From Nodularia sp. LEGE 06071 (GTDB lineage Bacteria > Cyanobacteriota > Cyanobacteriia > Cyanobacteriales > Nostocaceae), in assembly GCF_015207755.1 (NCBI RefSeq), contig NZ_JADEWH010000010.1, forward strand, positions 124,001-188,000: a DNA stretch of 64,000 nucleotides, given 5' to 3'. Shown here one piece after another: positions 8,018 through 17,801 of this stretch. Under the pieces are notes generated by a model. That model did not search any database and was not told the DNA's origin. It worked only from the letters and a program-made list of their open reading frames with translations. Positions within the stretch are counted from its first letter, which is position 1. Each line of letters starts with the position of its first letter. The position numbers and the translations under genes were made by a program.

Positions 8018-10156
8018 TCACATAAAAGCGTGTACCAACGGCAACAGCCGACCTAATTGTTCTTGACCATTGACGGCTAATTCGCTATGACATAAATAAA
8101 CTTTTTCACTGACACGAGAGAGTAAATCTGCCAAAATTCTGCGTAATCTGGCTTCTTCTAGCAAATTTTCATCTGCTGCTGTCCAAGGTTCCCCTAACCT
8201 GTCTCGCAAGAATAATGGCGCTCCAAATAACGTTGCTGCGCCACCTTTTATCCATAGAGGGGAACCAGCATCTAACCAGAACTGCCAACGGTGAAATCTT
8301 CTACTAGAGCGATATTGGAAAATAGTTGCTAAAGTGACAGCTTTTCTGGCTGCGCCGATGGGACGCAAGGGATAAGGGTTGGCGGTAATAGTACCACGTC
8401 GCAGTAGTTGTATAAATTCGGCAACTGTAGTATTGAGTTCTGATCCTGCTGTTCTGGGGGTCGTTTGTAGTAAACGGGTGTCAATTTCCCAATAATGTTG
8501 GGCAGTTTCCAGTAATTCCCGCAGTGCGGCCATTTGGTCGTAGGGGAGGTTGCTATCCTGACAGATAAAGTGCTGCATTGCCAGATATAACAAAGAAATG
8601 GGACTATGGTGTTCTGGCTGCGATCGCTTTTCCTCTAACCACTGTAAAATTTCACCGTAAGCTGTGGTAGCGGCATAGCCGATGCGATCCCAGCGCTCGA
8701 ATGCTGAAACTGGTAACAAGTTGGGATAATCGGGATGAGGTTGAAAACAGTAATCTGCAATCAATCCGGCGCGTACTGGGTCGATGCGAGTGCTGAGTAA
8801 AGCAGAGTTTTCTAATCCTGCTCGTTTTCTACTCAAGACAACTAACATCTCGGCGACGGCATCTCGATCTACAAGGCGACCTAAACCGGGATAGACTAGT
8901 GCCAGCATGGTGAGTAATGCTCGAATCACAGGTGAACTAATTAAGGGGCGTTGGTCGTTGAGTGATTCCACGGCGATGTTTTGCTTACCCAGGATTTCGA
9001 CTAAAGTATAACGTGCGATCGCATCTAAACCCGGTGCAATAATTGCTACATCTTCTGCTTGTACTTGTCCCGAATCGATGGCTTGAACAATTTCTGCTGC
9101 TGTTTTGCGTAATAATTCCGAGCGGGAGGTGGTTTGAATTAACTGCACTGGGTGCGGTAAACTCGACAGCATCATTGATTCTGAGACTAATTCCACCATT
9201 GGGGTCAAAAGTTGCTCTGCTAGACCAGGTAAGGGTGATGTTGTTAATGTCTCAATTCGACAACGCCTGGCTAAACCCTCCAAATAGTTAGGATCGGCTC
9301 CCAATCCTAGACGCACTCCACCATCAGGGTTATAGCTAAAAGCTCCCACAGCACCTTGATCCAACAAAAAATCAAACAATTGACGCGCGACTCCAGGATA
9401 ATCATCGACATCATCTGCTAGTACAGCTTGATAGCGTTGAGTGAGGTGTTGTTGATAATGGCGATCGCTTAATAACTTCTGACTATAAAGTTCAGTAATC
9501 ATCCCATAGGTCAGTAATCCCCGTTTTAAACACCAATTTCGCCAATCTAACAATAAAGATGCCAAAAACTCCGGTTCTAAATCAATAGCATTTTCTGTTA
9601 AGCCTGTTTGCAAAATCTGGCTAATATCTTCACAGCGTGTACCACTATAAGCAGCCAATTGGAATAAATCCAGAATGCGACGTACCAAACGGGACTCATT
9701 CACTCCCGCACGGCTCAAAATGGCTGTATCTAATTGGGAACGCCAAAGTTTCGTTGCTAATTCCTGTTCAGTTTCAGGGCGTAATCGGACTGGAAATTGT
9801 GCTTTGATATTTAACGACTGAATCAATAAAGGCCAAAATAAAATAACTTCATCTTGAAAAAAACCAAGCATCGTTTTGGCACGAACTGGATATTTTCCTT
9901 GAGTTGCTATAACAATTTTATCAGCTAAATTTCGGCGATTTTCACTATTGGCAGCTAAAACCAAAACTCCTGGCGCTGTCTTCGGGAGATATGAGTCTGG
10001 TGATGTTTCCCTACTGTTTGGCTCACCTGTTTTTTTAGTATAGAATGATGCAAAACTATAATTTTCACTATGCAACCAATCACAAAAATTTTCTACCAAC
10101 CGAGCCGTCTTACCACTGCGGCTAGTACCAACAATCCAAATAGAATGAGAAATCAC
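8018..10156 (-). CDS. Helicase-like P-loop protein (UvrD/RecB-type, often annotated as recombinase family)
   Basis: This 712-residue protein starts with a Walker A motif at once (GTSRSGKT, residues 10-17). An acidic Walker B-like motif is seen in AVLADDVDDYPG (about residue 245), then GGVRLGLGADPNYLEGL, and a later segment (DVAIIAPGLDAIARYTLVEI) like domain 2A of superfamily I helicases and AddB/RecB proteins. It lacks a full set of clear helicase motifs, so activity as a DNA helicase or exonuclease subunit is inferred. Similar single-copy proteins are conserved in cyanobacteria. The gene is monocistronic and divergent from pxcA, 87 bp away. Confidence 0.75.
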   Translation of the reverse strand: MISHSIWIVGTSRSGKTARLVENFCDWLHSENYSFASFYTKKTGEPNSRETSPDSYLPKTAPGVLVLAANSENRRNLADKIVIATQGKYPVRAKTMLGFFQDEVILFWPLLIQSLNIKAQFPVRLRPETEQELATKLWRSQLDTAILSRAGVNESRLVRRILDLFQLAAYSGTRCEDISQILQTGLTENAIDLEPEFLASLLLDWRNWCLKRGLLTYGMITELYSQKLLSDRHYQQHLTQRYQAVLADDVDDYPGVARQLFDFLLDQGAVGAFSYNPDGGVRLGLGADPNYLEGLARRCRIETLTTSPLPGLAEQLLTPMVELVSESMMLSSLPHPVQLIQTTSRSELLRKTAAEIVQAIDSGQVQAEDVAIIAPGLDAIARYTLVEILGKQNIAVESLNDQRPLISSPVIRALLTMLALVYPGLGRLVDRDAVAEMLVVLSRKRAGLENSALLSTRIDPVRAGLIADYCFQPHPDYPNLLPVSAFERWDRIGYAATTAYGEILQWLEEKRSQPEHHSPISLLYLAMQHFICQDSNLPYDQMAALRELLETAQHYWEIDTRLLQTTPRTAGSELNTTVAEFIQLLRRGTITANPYPLRPIGAARKAVTLATIFQYRSSRRFHRWQFWLDAGSPLWIKGGAATLFGAPLFLRDRLGEPWTAADENLLEEARLRRILADLLSRVSEKVYLCHSELAVNGQEQLGRLLPLVHAFM

Positions 10157-10243
10157 AAATCCTCCCTTTATAGATTTGCTAGTATACTTCGTGCGTTAAC
10201 TTAATAATCAGAATCACTCATAAATCCTGAATAATAGCTGACG

Positions 10244-11563
10244 ATGAGAATACCGATTTTTAGCCAGAAAATTTACCCTTTTTTACTATCTGCTTACAGA
10301 TGGTACTTACTCACCCCAGAGCGTTCATTGGACGCAGCTTATCAAGCCGCATTAAAGATTAAAGCCATAGAAGACGAGCATTTTAATGGTAATAAAATAG
10401 ACTTAAACTCAGTCATCTACAGTAACAGCGTGATGGATTATTTTGAGTCAGATTTAAAGCAACAATTAAAAATTGCCCGAATGCGACTGACAGAGTTTCG
10501 AGCCAGTCGTTTGTTTTCTAATGAATCTCATCCAAGAGCCGCTCTGAAAACAGGGATAGAATATCCTAGTACTGCCTTAATTTTAGATAAATTACAATTC
10601 ATTGATCAAGTTATCTCAAAATATAATAACTTGGAGAACGAGGTCAATTCCTCGGCTTTAGTAAATAAACCTCAAATCGTCAAAGTTGATGCGCCTACCT
10701 CTGAATCATCACTCCAAAAATTACCAAGTCAAAATCAAGAACCGAATAAAAAACAGCGAGGTAAGGCTGATACAATGGGAATATTGCCCCGGTCGATTTT
10801 AAGTACTATCGGTCGTCTGCAAGTTGAATTAGATCCAAATGCTGAACAAGATGTTGTTAAAAACTTCCGTCAGACTCAAAGAAGAACCATCATATCTATT
10901 AGATTTATTTTACTATTAATTATAGTACCTTTGTTAACTCATCAAATATCAAAAGTATTAATAGTCGGTCCTCTAATCAACCATTTTAGAAGCCCCGATA
11001 CAACGCAAATATTCCTAAATTTAGAAATGGAGGAAGAAGCATTAGTAGAAATGCAAAGATTTGAAGAAAGAATTAAGTTTGAAAACCTGATTCATAGCGC
11101 CCCTCCACTATCTGCTGAAGAGATGGAAATTGAGATGGAGGATAAAGCCCAGGAAATTGCTGAACAATTTCGCCGCAAAAGTGCCAATGCTATTAAAAAT
11201 GTTTTTTCAGATATTTTCTCAGTTGCTGCTTTTATTTATCTATTGATTATCAGTAAACCTTCGATTATTGTACTAAAAGACTTCTTTGATCATATTGTCT
11301 ATGGTCTTAGTGATAGTGCTAAAGCATTTATCATTATTTTGTTTACCGATGTATTTGTCGGATTTCACTCTCCTCATGGCTGGGAAGTAATTTTAGAAGG
11401 TGTATCACGTCATTGGGGCTTACCAGCTAATCGAGATTTCATCTTCTTATTTATTGCCACCTTTCCTGTGATTTTAGATACAATCTTTAAATATTGGATT
11501 TTCCGTTATTTAAACCGCATATCACCTTCCGCAGTTGCTACATATCGGAATATGAATGAATAA
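10244..11563 (+). CDS. pxcA: Proton extrusion protein PxcA (CemA/Ycf10 family)
   Basis: This 439-residue inner-membrane protein matches PxcA (CotA), which is needed for light-induced proton extrusion and pH homeostasis and is related to plastid CemA. The N-terminal half is soluble (starting FSQKIYPFLLSAYRWYLLTPERSLDAAYQAA), with four hydrophobic segments at about residues 217-240, 322-345, 358-378 and 400-422. The conserved CemA-type end (LFTDVFVGFHSPHGWEVILEG and YWIFRYLNRISPSAVATYRNMNE) is complete. The gene has its own upstream region and ends just before a 7-bp tandem repeat. Confidence 0.93.
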   Translation: MRIPIFSQKIYPFLLSAYRWYLLTPERSLDAAYQAALKIKAIEDEHFNGNKIDLNSVIYSNSVMDYFESDLKQQLKIARMRLTEFRASRLFSNESHPRAALKTGIEYPSTALILDKLQFIDQVISKYNNLENEVNSSALVNKPQIVKVDAPTSESSLQKLPSQNQEPNKKQRGKADTMGILPRSILSTIGRLQVELDPNAEQDVVKNFRQTQRRTIISIRFILLLIIVPLLTHQISKVLIVGPLINHFRSPDTTQIFLNLEMEEEALVEMQRFEERIKFENLIHSAPPLSAEEMEIEMEDKAQEIAEQFRRKSANAIKNVFSDIFSVAAFIYLLIISKPSIIVLKDFFDHIVYGLSDSAKAFIIILFTDVFVGFHSPHGWEVILEGVSRHWGLPANRDFIFLFIATFPVILDTIFKYWIFRYLNRISPSAVATYRNMNE

Positions 11564-11565
11564 TT

Positions 11566-11605
11566 AGTAATTCGTAGTTCGTAGTTCGTAGTTCGTAATT
11601 AATTA
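11566..11605 (+). repeat. 7-bp tandem repeat GTAGTTC/GTAATTC
   Basis: Four to five copies of TTCGTAG/TTCGTAA lie directly after pxcA. The family is that of 7106. The stop codon of the truncated P-loop kinase on the other strand falls inside this repeat. Confidence 0.75.
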
Positions 11606-11706
11606 AGCCAGATTGATGTATGAGGAATGGCGAGGCGCTGGGAAATTTGACGTGCTAAAGTCGTCTTCCCCGAACCACTTGTACCAACTACACATATTCG
11701 CTGCAT
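11599..11706 (-). pseudogene. Truncated P-loop kinase (adenylate kinase-like), 35 codons left
   Basis: The reverse strand starts at an ATG at 11706 and reads MQRICVVGTSGSGKTTLARQ and then ISQRLAIPHTSIWLN before a stop. This is a perfect Walker A (GTSGSGKTT) of a small nucleoside/adenylate kinase-like protein, normally about 170-180 residues. The frame ends inside the 7-bp tandem repeat, so the rest of the gene has been lost, apparently at the repeat. Confidence 0.65.
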
Positions 11707-11749
11707 TGATTTTCTCTGTGTTCTCTGCGCCTCTGTGGTTCGATATCCT

Positions 11750-13063
11750 TTAAGTCGTGTACTCCGCGTTAATTTTCACATAGTCATAACTCAAATCACA
11801 CCCCCAAGCTTTACCAGAACCATGACCATTCCCAACGTTAACGGCAATAATCACCGGATTATCGACTCGTTGACCTTTAATTATGCTTCTATCCACAGAT
11901 AAATCATTACTATTATTAGTAGCAATAAAGTCTGGTGGTAAAGAAGAATCAGCCGCAGTTTGTTTTAAATATGCACTGGCTGCTGCACGGTCAAATGGTA
12001 CTGGTTGACCATTTTCTAATAATAAGAAATCCCCTAACTTTATTTGCAGGTTGTCTTGTTCAAAAGATACACCTGCACGTCCGGCGGCGGCGGCGATACG
12101 TCCCCAATTGGGATCGCGTCCAAAGATTGCCGATTTAACTAGAGATGAACCGGCAATGGTTTTAGCGATTTGACGGGCGGAAACTTGATCATAAGCGCCA
12201 GTGACTTGCACTTCAATTAAGCAGGTTGCACCTTCGCCATCACGAGCGATCGCTTTCGCCAAATACTGACATACTGCTGTTAACATGGCCTCTAATTTCT
12301 CAGCTTCTGCACCCATTTCGGTAATTGCTGGAGTGCGAGATTGACCATTAGCCAAAGCAATTAAACTATCATTAGTGCTGGTATCACCATCTACGGTAAT
12401 GGCATTAAAACTTTGATCAGCAGCCCTACTTAACATTTGTTGCCACAGATTTGACGAAACCGCCGCATCACAGGTGACAAATGCCAACAGAGTGGCCATG
12501 TTGGGATGAATCATCCCGGAACCTTTAGCAATCCCACCAATGCGGACGGGGCGATCGCCTATGGTTGTTTCTAAAGCAATGGATTTGGTTACCAAATCTG
12601 TAGTAATAATTGCCCCAGCTGCTGCATCTGAACCTGTGTCGGAAAGTGCGGCTACAACCTGGGGAATCCCACTGCGTAAAGCATCCATCCTGATCCGTTG
12701 ACCAATTACGCCTGTAGAAGCCAAGAGAATCGATTCTGGGGAAATATTCAACTCACGCGCTAATATTTCGGCACTTTCTTCGGCATCACGCACACCTTGC
12801 ATACCTGTGGAGGCATTTGCTTGACCAGCATTGCAGAGAATTGCCCGCGCGCTGTGTTTAGCTTGCAAACGTTGGCGACAATAATCTACACAGGCGGCTT
12901 TAACTTGACTAGTGGTAAATACACCAGCTGCGATCGCCTCTACATCTGACCATATCAAAGCTAAATCGGGCAATCCCGAAGGCTTCAGTCCTGCGGTGAT
13001 TCCCGCCGCCTGATAACCTCTTGGTGCTGTCACACCACCAGAGATTTCTTGCCAATCTGCCAT
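11750..13063 (-). CDS. argJ: Bifunctional ornithine acetyltransferase / N-acetylglutamate synthase ArgJ
   Basis: ArgJ transfers the acetyl group from N-acetylornithine to glutamate and can also make N-acetylglutamate from acetyl-CoA, closing the cyclic arginine pathway. The self-cleavage site is seen in HPNMATLLAFVTCDA, where the new N-terminal threonine is the nucleophile; TVDGDTSTND and FGRDPNWGRI are also typical. A GGGGAG ribosome binding site 7 bases before the ATG at 13063 decides that start over an in-frame GTG 15 bases upstream. Length of about 437 residues is normal. Cytosolic, monocistronic. Confidence 0.96.
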   Translation of the reverse strand: MADWQEISGGVTAPRGYQAAGITAGLKPSGLPDLALIWSDVEAIAAGVFTTSQVKAACVDYCRQRLQAKHSARAILCNAGQANASTGMQGVRDAEESAEILARELNISPESILLASTGVIGQRIRMDALRSGIPQVVAALSDTGSDAAAGAIITTDLVTKSIALETTIGDRPVRIGGIAKGSGMIHPNMATLLAFVTCDAAVSSNLWQQMLSRAADQSFNAITVDGDTSTNDSLIALANGQSRTPAITEMGAEAEKLEAMLTAVCQYLAKAIARDGEGATCLIEVQVTGAYDQVSARQIAKTIAGSSLVKSAIFGRDPNWGRIAAAAGRAGVSFEQDNLQIKLGDFLLLENGQPVPFDRAAASAYLKQTAADSSLPPDFIATNNSNDLSVDRSIIKGQRVDNPVIIAVNVGNGHGSGKAWGCDLSYDYVKINAEYTT

Positions 13064-13604
13064 TTTTATTCTCCCCACAACTGTTAGCTGCTTGATTGGC
13101 GATTATACCAAGTCTTCGCTGCCAAATATTCGCCGATCATGAAATAAGGAGAGCCACATCGGTAGCTCTCCAGATCATCAGGGTGCATCTACATAGCAGA
13201 GTATAGCATTTTTGCCATGAGGTGTTACACCCATTATTTATTTTTGGTATAAATTTTTTAAGTCGTGAGCGACTCTAGCCCTGAAAAGATGGCTCAAACC
13301 ACTTGCTCATAACTTTTCCCCTGATTTTTCCTGCTTAATCTGATATTAAATAATAGATGATTTCTTCATTCACTCTTTCTGAGCAACACTATTAACTATC
13401 AACAGCAATATTTATTTCTATTCATAAAGATACAGATAGCAATCCTCTTTTATCCACCGATAGACTCAGATCCCCGAAGTCTTGAATAATTTGGGTATCT
13501 TGATGTTCATAACTTATTGAGCAGTGCTACATATACTGCAACAAATATACTTTGTTCACTAATGTTAGTATACGATCATTTGACGAAACATTTAATTTTC
13601 GAGT
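13064..13604. other. Intergenic region with a hairpin and a dispersed repeat
   Basis: This 541-bp divergent region separates argJ and the CHAD gene. It holds a 7-bp stem hairpin (GGAGAGC 13148-13154, GCTCTCC 13165-13171) in the argJ leader, without a T-run. At about 13437-13513 it has a degenerate copy of a dispersed hairpin repeat (CAGATCCCCGAAGTCTTGAA) that recurs at about 25950-26038. No gene is visible. Confidence 0.45.
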
Positions 13605-14588
13605 ATGACATTGACAATAAACCCCCCAGTAAAAAGTCTCAAAGACTACGCTCACCAGGCAATTCAACAACACCTCAAGAAAACCTTGAAATGGGAAAAA
13701 TCAGTTAAGAAAGATAAAGATCCAGAAGCATTGCATCAAATGCGAGTCGGGATGCGTCGCCTACGGACTGCCATCAGTAGGTTTGATTTATTCCTGAATT
13801 TACCGCAGTCAGCCAACGCCTCGAAAATCGGTAAAATTGCGCGTCGTCTTGGCAATCTCAGAGATATAGATGTACTCAAAGAAACTTTAGCAACCCTTTA
13901 CCAACCACATTTACCTCACAAAGAACAAAAAGTTCTGCGAACAGCTTTTGATGCTTTAGATAAACAACGTCAAAAGGCATTATCCCAGACGCAGACAACA
14001 TTACAAGGTGAAACTTACAAGTCTCTTAAACAAGCATTGGCAGATTGGTTAGAACAACCCATTTATCAGCCTTTGGCATACATCCCAATTCAACAAGTGC
14101 TACCGGATTTACTTTTACCAGAACTGAGTAGTTTTTTGCTGCATCCGGGCTGGCTAGTGGGGACTAACATTATAGATTCAGAGGTAAAAGTTTGCACAAA
14201 TTTGCCACCAGAAAACATAGAACAAGAATTGATAACTCAAGGTGACAGCATTCATGATTTACGGAAACAAGCCAAACGAGTGCGTTATCAAATGGAGTTA
14301 TTTAGTGACTTATATGGTGAGTCTTACGCGGCTTATGTTGCCGAAATCAAAAACATCCAAGACCTATTAGGAAATATGCAAGATAGTATGGTGATGGGTG
14401 AGTGGCTTGCAGATGTGTTCAAATCAGAAATTGATGCTGAACTGCCCACCCTGGCTACTTTATTCCAAGAAAATCGTTATCAGTTGTGGCAGCAATGGCA
14501 ACCTTTGCAAGAGCGCTATTTCCAAGGTGAACACCGACACGGTTTTCATTTAACAATACTCAACCCCATGCCAACAGCTATTTTGTGA
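13605..14588 (+). CDS. CHAD domain protein
   Basis: This 327-residue protein is almost entirely a CHAD domain (conserved histidine alpha-helical domain). The first conserved block is LHQMRVGMRRLRTAISRFD (about residues 44-62) and the second is IHDLRKQAKRVRYQMELFSD (about residue 222). CHAD proteins bind inorganic polyphosphate through such clustered histidine, arginine and lysine residues and may target polyphosphate granules. The gene is monocistronic; its last 11 bp overlap the end of the convergent gene at 14578. Confidence 0.9.
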   Translation: MTLTINPPVKSLKDYAHQAIQQHLKKTLKWEKSVKKDKDPEALHQMRVGMRRLRTAISRFDLFLNLPQSANASKIGKIARRLGNLRDIDVLKETLATLYQPHLPHKEQKVLRTAFDALDKQRQKALSQTQTTLQGETYKSLKQALADWLEQPIYQPLAYIPIQQVLPDLLLPELSSFLLHPGWLVGTNIIDSEVKVCTNLPPENIEQELITQGDSIHDLRKQAKRVRYQMELFSDLYGESYAAYVAEIKNIQDLLGNMQDSMVMGEWLADVFKSEIDAELPTLATLFQENRYQLWQQWQPLQERYFQGEHRHGFHLTILNPMPTAIL

Positions 14589-15234
14589 AGAACCCCAACC
14601 TGATGGGAGCATCCAGAGATAATACATAGGTACTGCTTTGGGGAATCTGCACAACACGGGTATTTTCTGGGGAACCTAAGCCAGTCAGGAACCCCACAAT
14701 ACTGCCCAGCATTGCACCCCGGTCAAACTGTTTTGGGTCACCTTGGCTGAAAAAGCCCAAAGTATCCCCACCAATTTGGCTCCAAATCGAACTATTTTCC
14801 ACAGCTTTGTCATTAGCTCGTTTGTAGGTAATAGTAGTACCGGGTATTGTCTGACTTGATGCTTTAATAGCCACAATCCGACCATTAATTACCAAAGATT
14901 TAGCGACAATTTTCACACCCCCATCTGTAGGTTTGAGATTAATAGTTACAGGGGAATTTTGAGGCACTATAATATTACCTCGATCATCTGCGATCGCATT
15001 AGTTAAAGGAACAGTGAGAGGATAAGCCTGATCCTGCCCCACATCAATAGTCACGGATGCGGGAAATTTGACAATAATTGCTGTATCTTGAGGAATTGTG
15101 ATCTCATCACTGACTGCTAGGGTTTGAGATGGCCCAATAGGGTGAGTCGGAAGAGGTTGAGCGCTAGTTGGCAAAGTCAAGGAACCTAACAGAGAAATAG
15201 AATAGGCAAGGCTTAACAACATTTGCATTTTCAT
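14578..15234 (-). CDS. Secreted protein of unknown function
   Basis: The protein has a signal peptide (MKMQMLLSLAYSISLLGSLTLPTSA, cleavage probably after SAQ). I prefer the ATG at 15234 to an upstream in-frame TTG. The mature part of about 190 residues includes a beta-rich section (QDTAIIVKFPASVTIDVGQD, VIVPQNSPVTINLKPTDGG) and a glycine-rich helical section (GAMLGSIVGFLTGLGSPEN) near the C-terminus. Similar secreted proteins are common in cyanobacteria, without a known function. It overlaps the CHAD gene tail-to-tail by 11 bp. Confidence 0.75.
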   Translation of the reverse strand: MKMQMLLSLAYSISLLGSLTLPTSAQPLPTHPIGPSQTLAVSDEITIPQDTAIIVKFPASVTIDVGQDQAYPLTVPLTNAIADDRGNIIVPQNSPVTINLKPTDGGVKIVAKSLVINGRIVAIKASSQTIPGTTITYKRANDKAVENSSIWSQIGGDTLGFFSQGDPKQFDRGAMLGSIVGFLTGLGSPENTRVVQIPQSSTYVLSLDAPIRLGFFTK

Positions 15235-15475
15235 GGGGCGAAGCACTAGCCTCAAACGCTGACTAAATCAACGATACAGCAACTTATAGTCCAAAAAGAT
15301 AGGTCTTGGTTGATCAATCAGACTTATCTATGGAAGTCCGGCACTAAATATGCACCCAATGACAAATTTCCAGCGCCCTGAATTTTATCCAGAAACACGC
15401 ACTTTTTCAGAAAAAGCAGCAGGTTGTATGAAGTTTGATGATCCTGCTGCTAAGAGGAAATAGTGGCTAGTCAAG

Positions 15476-16417
15476 CTAACCAATTAATCTCTGCCAGGTC
15501 ATTCCTCCGACAATGCCATCAGCAAGCAAACCATTTTGCCTTTGATATGTCCTAATAGCTGTTCCTGTCTGAGGACCATAGATGCCATCAACACCAGCAC
15601 CTACACGGTATTGTAGGTATCTCATAACTGGACCGCCAGCGTGGTTGGGTCTGATGATTCGTTTAGCTAAAATCAGATTAATGGCATCCCAGGTCTTTGT
15701 GTCTGCAATTCCACTAGGTGGTAGTCCCACAATATTCTGAAAATTTACTGTTGCAGAGCTGGTTGCCGGTCCCATGGAATTATCTTCTACTAAAGGCCTA
15801 CCATTCCTATCGTTGATTTTTAATTGATTTAAGGCTCTTTGCAGTCTGATGACTGTAGTATCTGTATTCAATTCTTCATCTGGGACAGGATTCACAGGAA
15901 TACTAGGTACTTGACCGGTCAAGCCTTTGACAATGGCATTAGCAGTTGCTTCCGGTTCAAAGATATTCATATCTCGTGGTGAATCGACGAAGCAGCATTC
16001 TACAAGAATCGCAGGCATATTAGTGTTTCTCAGGACATATAAGTGGGAACCACTTTTAACCCCACGATTAAAAAATCCTAAACTGACAATTTCATTTAAC
16101 ACTGGTTGAGCAATTCTTCTCCCAGTTTCACTAGCTGCAAATACTTCCGTACCATTAGCCCGACCATTAAAAGCGTTAAAGTGTATGGAGACAAAAACCT
16201 CAACTCTGTTAGTATTGGCCGTATTAATTCTTTGAAATAGTGAATTTGTTACGGAAGTAGACCTATCTGGTTTACACAGGATTACTTCATGTCCTAAAGC
16301 CCGTAACTTCGAGATTACTCTGTTCCCGACATCTGTGTTTAAAGCATCCTCAAATTTGATCCCCACAGCACCTGTGTCTGGAGGAGAATTATGCCCAATA
16401 TCAATGCCAAATTTCAT
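15476..16417 (-). CDS. N-acetylmuramoyl-L-alanine amidase with two peptidoglycan-binding domains
   Basis: The first 165 residues form an Amidase_3 domain that cleaves the bond between muramic acid and L-alanine in peptidoglycan. Zinc ligands are in IDIGHNSPPD (H), the internal SIHFNAFNGRANGTEVF (H) and ILVECCFVDSPRD (catalytic E). Two PG_binding_1 repeats follow (about residues 190-250 and 265-312; VDGIYGPQTGTAIRTYQRQN). No signal peptide is seen, so export is unclear. A GAGG sequence 8 bases before the ATG at 16417 supports this start over an upstream in-frame GTG. A role in filament cell-wall remodelling is plausible but inferred. Confidence 0.92.
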   Translation of the reverse strand: MKFGIDIGHNSPPDTGAVGIKFEDALNTDVGNRVISKLRALGHEVILCKPDRSTSVTNSLFQRINTANTNRVEVFVSIHFNAFNGRANGTEVFAASETGRRIAQPVLNEIVSLGFFNRGVKSGSHLYVLRNTNMPAILVECCFVDSPRDMNIFEPEATANAIVKGLTGQVPSIPVNPVPDEELNTDTTVIRLQRALNQLKINDRNGRPLVEDNSMGPATSSATVNFQNIVGLPPSGIADTKTWDAINLILAKRIIRPNHAGGPVMRYLQYRVGAGVDGIYGPQTGTAIRTYQRQNGLLADGIVGGMTWQRLIG

Positions 16418-16889
16418 CTGTTGAACCTCACTCACTACTTCTGCTGATAAATTCCGATTTCCTATGGCTGCGCCACGCCAGCTATCAGGTTCTCAATAGT
16501 AAATTAAATTTATGACTATTCAAGGAACCCTGATCAACATATTGTCTGTGATCAAATATCATTGATGGCAAATTAAATAACGAACTAATCAAGCACAGAA
16601 ACGTCTCTTCTCTAAGAGAGGCTACGCAAACCAAGCCAGGTTTTAGGTTGTAATCCAATATACTGGATTGTATTTTATACTGGGCAGTCGCTTGGAGATA
16701 CTGTTTGATCATTGTTCGCTATTAGACTAATGTACCAGACCGTATTCTTTCGTAGTGTTTTTCCAAAATCCAATATTAAGCTAAATATTTATAAATATTC
16801 AAAATATCCCCGTGGATTAAATTTCTTGGTTTGCAGAAGAGATGCCGTACATTTGAGTTAGCATAACTTTGGGTGTTTGGAGAAAGGCG
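16418..16889. other. Intergenic region
   Basis: This 472-bp divergent gap holds a CTTCTCTAAGAGAGGCTACGC segment near 16608, a member of a dispersed repeat common in Nostocales. No gene with a start signal or domain is visible on either strand. Confidence 0.4.
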
Positions 16890-17525
16890 ATGAGCAAAAA
16901 AAAATTGAGTAAACCTGGGAACCAACAAGGCAGTTTCGCTGTCGAAATATTTAAGAGCAAAACGATGCGGCTGACAACGCCAGTTTTAGCTATGGCTGGA
17001 TGGTTGGCGATGATTGCTCCAAGTATGGCTGTGACTACCTCTTACGCCAACGATTACCGTGTCTGTACAGCTAGACTCTTGAATTTGGGTATAACTGAAC
17101 AAGCAGTATCACAAGGATGTGCAAAAGCACTGCGTCCGCGAGATTTATCTGCTTGCGTGGTAAAAATTAATCAACAAACGCAAATTAGTCCCGTAGATGC
17201 TCTTTCTTCCTGTGAGCAAGCCCGCCGATCTGAGGACTTCTCTACGTGTGTGGTTGGTATTACCACGAATACTCCAGGAGTTGTTCACACAGCAGTTTTA
17301 AACTACTGTGGTCGTAGTTTATTGCCTGAGCGTTTCGCTCAGTGTGTCGTGGGCTTACGTAGTGAGATTGATCTTCCACCTACCCAGGCAATGGATACTT
17401 GTATCGATGCCAGTGACCGTGTTAGTGGCTTTTCGCCTGCATCTGCACCACCAAATAGAGTCCCCACCGAATTTAGTCCCTCTTTTGAGGTGACTCCAAT
17501 TCCAGGGAATCCAGGAAGTCGATAA
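16890..17525 (+). CDS. Secreted cysteine-repeat protein of unknown function
   Basis: A GGAG sequence 7 bases before the ATG at 16890 decides the start. After a basic stretch of about 25 residues comes a hydrophobic segment (LTTPVLAMAGWLAMIAPSMA) that fits an export signal. The mature part has four copies of a unit of about 35-38 residues, each with cysteines in VCTARLL, GCAKALRPRDLSACVVKI, SCEQARRSEDFSTCVVGI, YCGRSLLPERFAQCVVGL and TCIDASD. The repeated core is C-x2-A-x-(R/L)-x3-(D/R)-(L/F)-x2-CVV. Paired cysteines suggest disulphides in the periplasm. The C-terminus is proline-rich. Function unknown. Confidence 0.75.
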   Translation: MSKKKLSKPGNQQGSFAVEIFKSKTMRLTTPVLAMAGWLAMIAPSMAVTTSYANDYRVCTARLLNLGITEQAVSQGCAKALRPRDLSACVVKINQQTQISPVDALSSCEQARRSEDFSTCVVGITTNTPGVVHTAVLNYCGRSLLPERFAQCVVGLRSEIDLPPTQAMDTCIDASDRVSGFSPASAPPNRVPTEFSPSFEVTPIPGNPGSR

Positions 17526-17559
17526 AATCACAGGTCTTGAAATTGACGAGTTTCTTCTA

Positions 17560-17588
17560 GGCTGGGCTTACAGCCCGCCTATTTTTTT
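17560..17588 (+). terminator. Rho-independent terminator after the cysteine-repeat gene
   Basis: A GC-rich hairpin (GGCTGGGCTTACAGCCCGCC, 17560-17579, one bulged T) is followed by a run of seven T. It lies 35 bp after the stop codon. Confidence 0.8.
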
Positions 17589-17689
17589 GTGTGCCAAAAA
17601 ATAGCTGATATGAGGTAGAACAGATGGATTTGGTGGCTTAAACACTTAAACTTACCCAACTTTTTAAACCAAAAAAGTCAAACAATTTT

Positions 17690-17725
17690 GGATTTTGGAT
17701 TTTAGATTTAGATTTTGGATTGATT
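17690..17725 (+). repeat. Short tandem repeat GATTTTGGATTTTAGATTT
   Basis: Several GATTTTG/GATTTAG units follow each other between the terminator and hetR. The same family, on the other strand, lies within the S15 hydrolase gene at 5777. Confidence 0.6.
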
Positions 17726-17801
17726 CCACAGATAAATCAACAGGATTGTACCATTAGGGAACAATTGCTCAGGTAAGGCATAGAAACGCTCTGCTAGTCG
17801 A

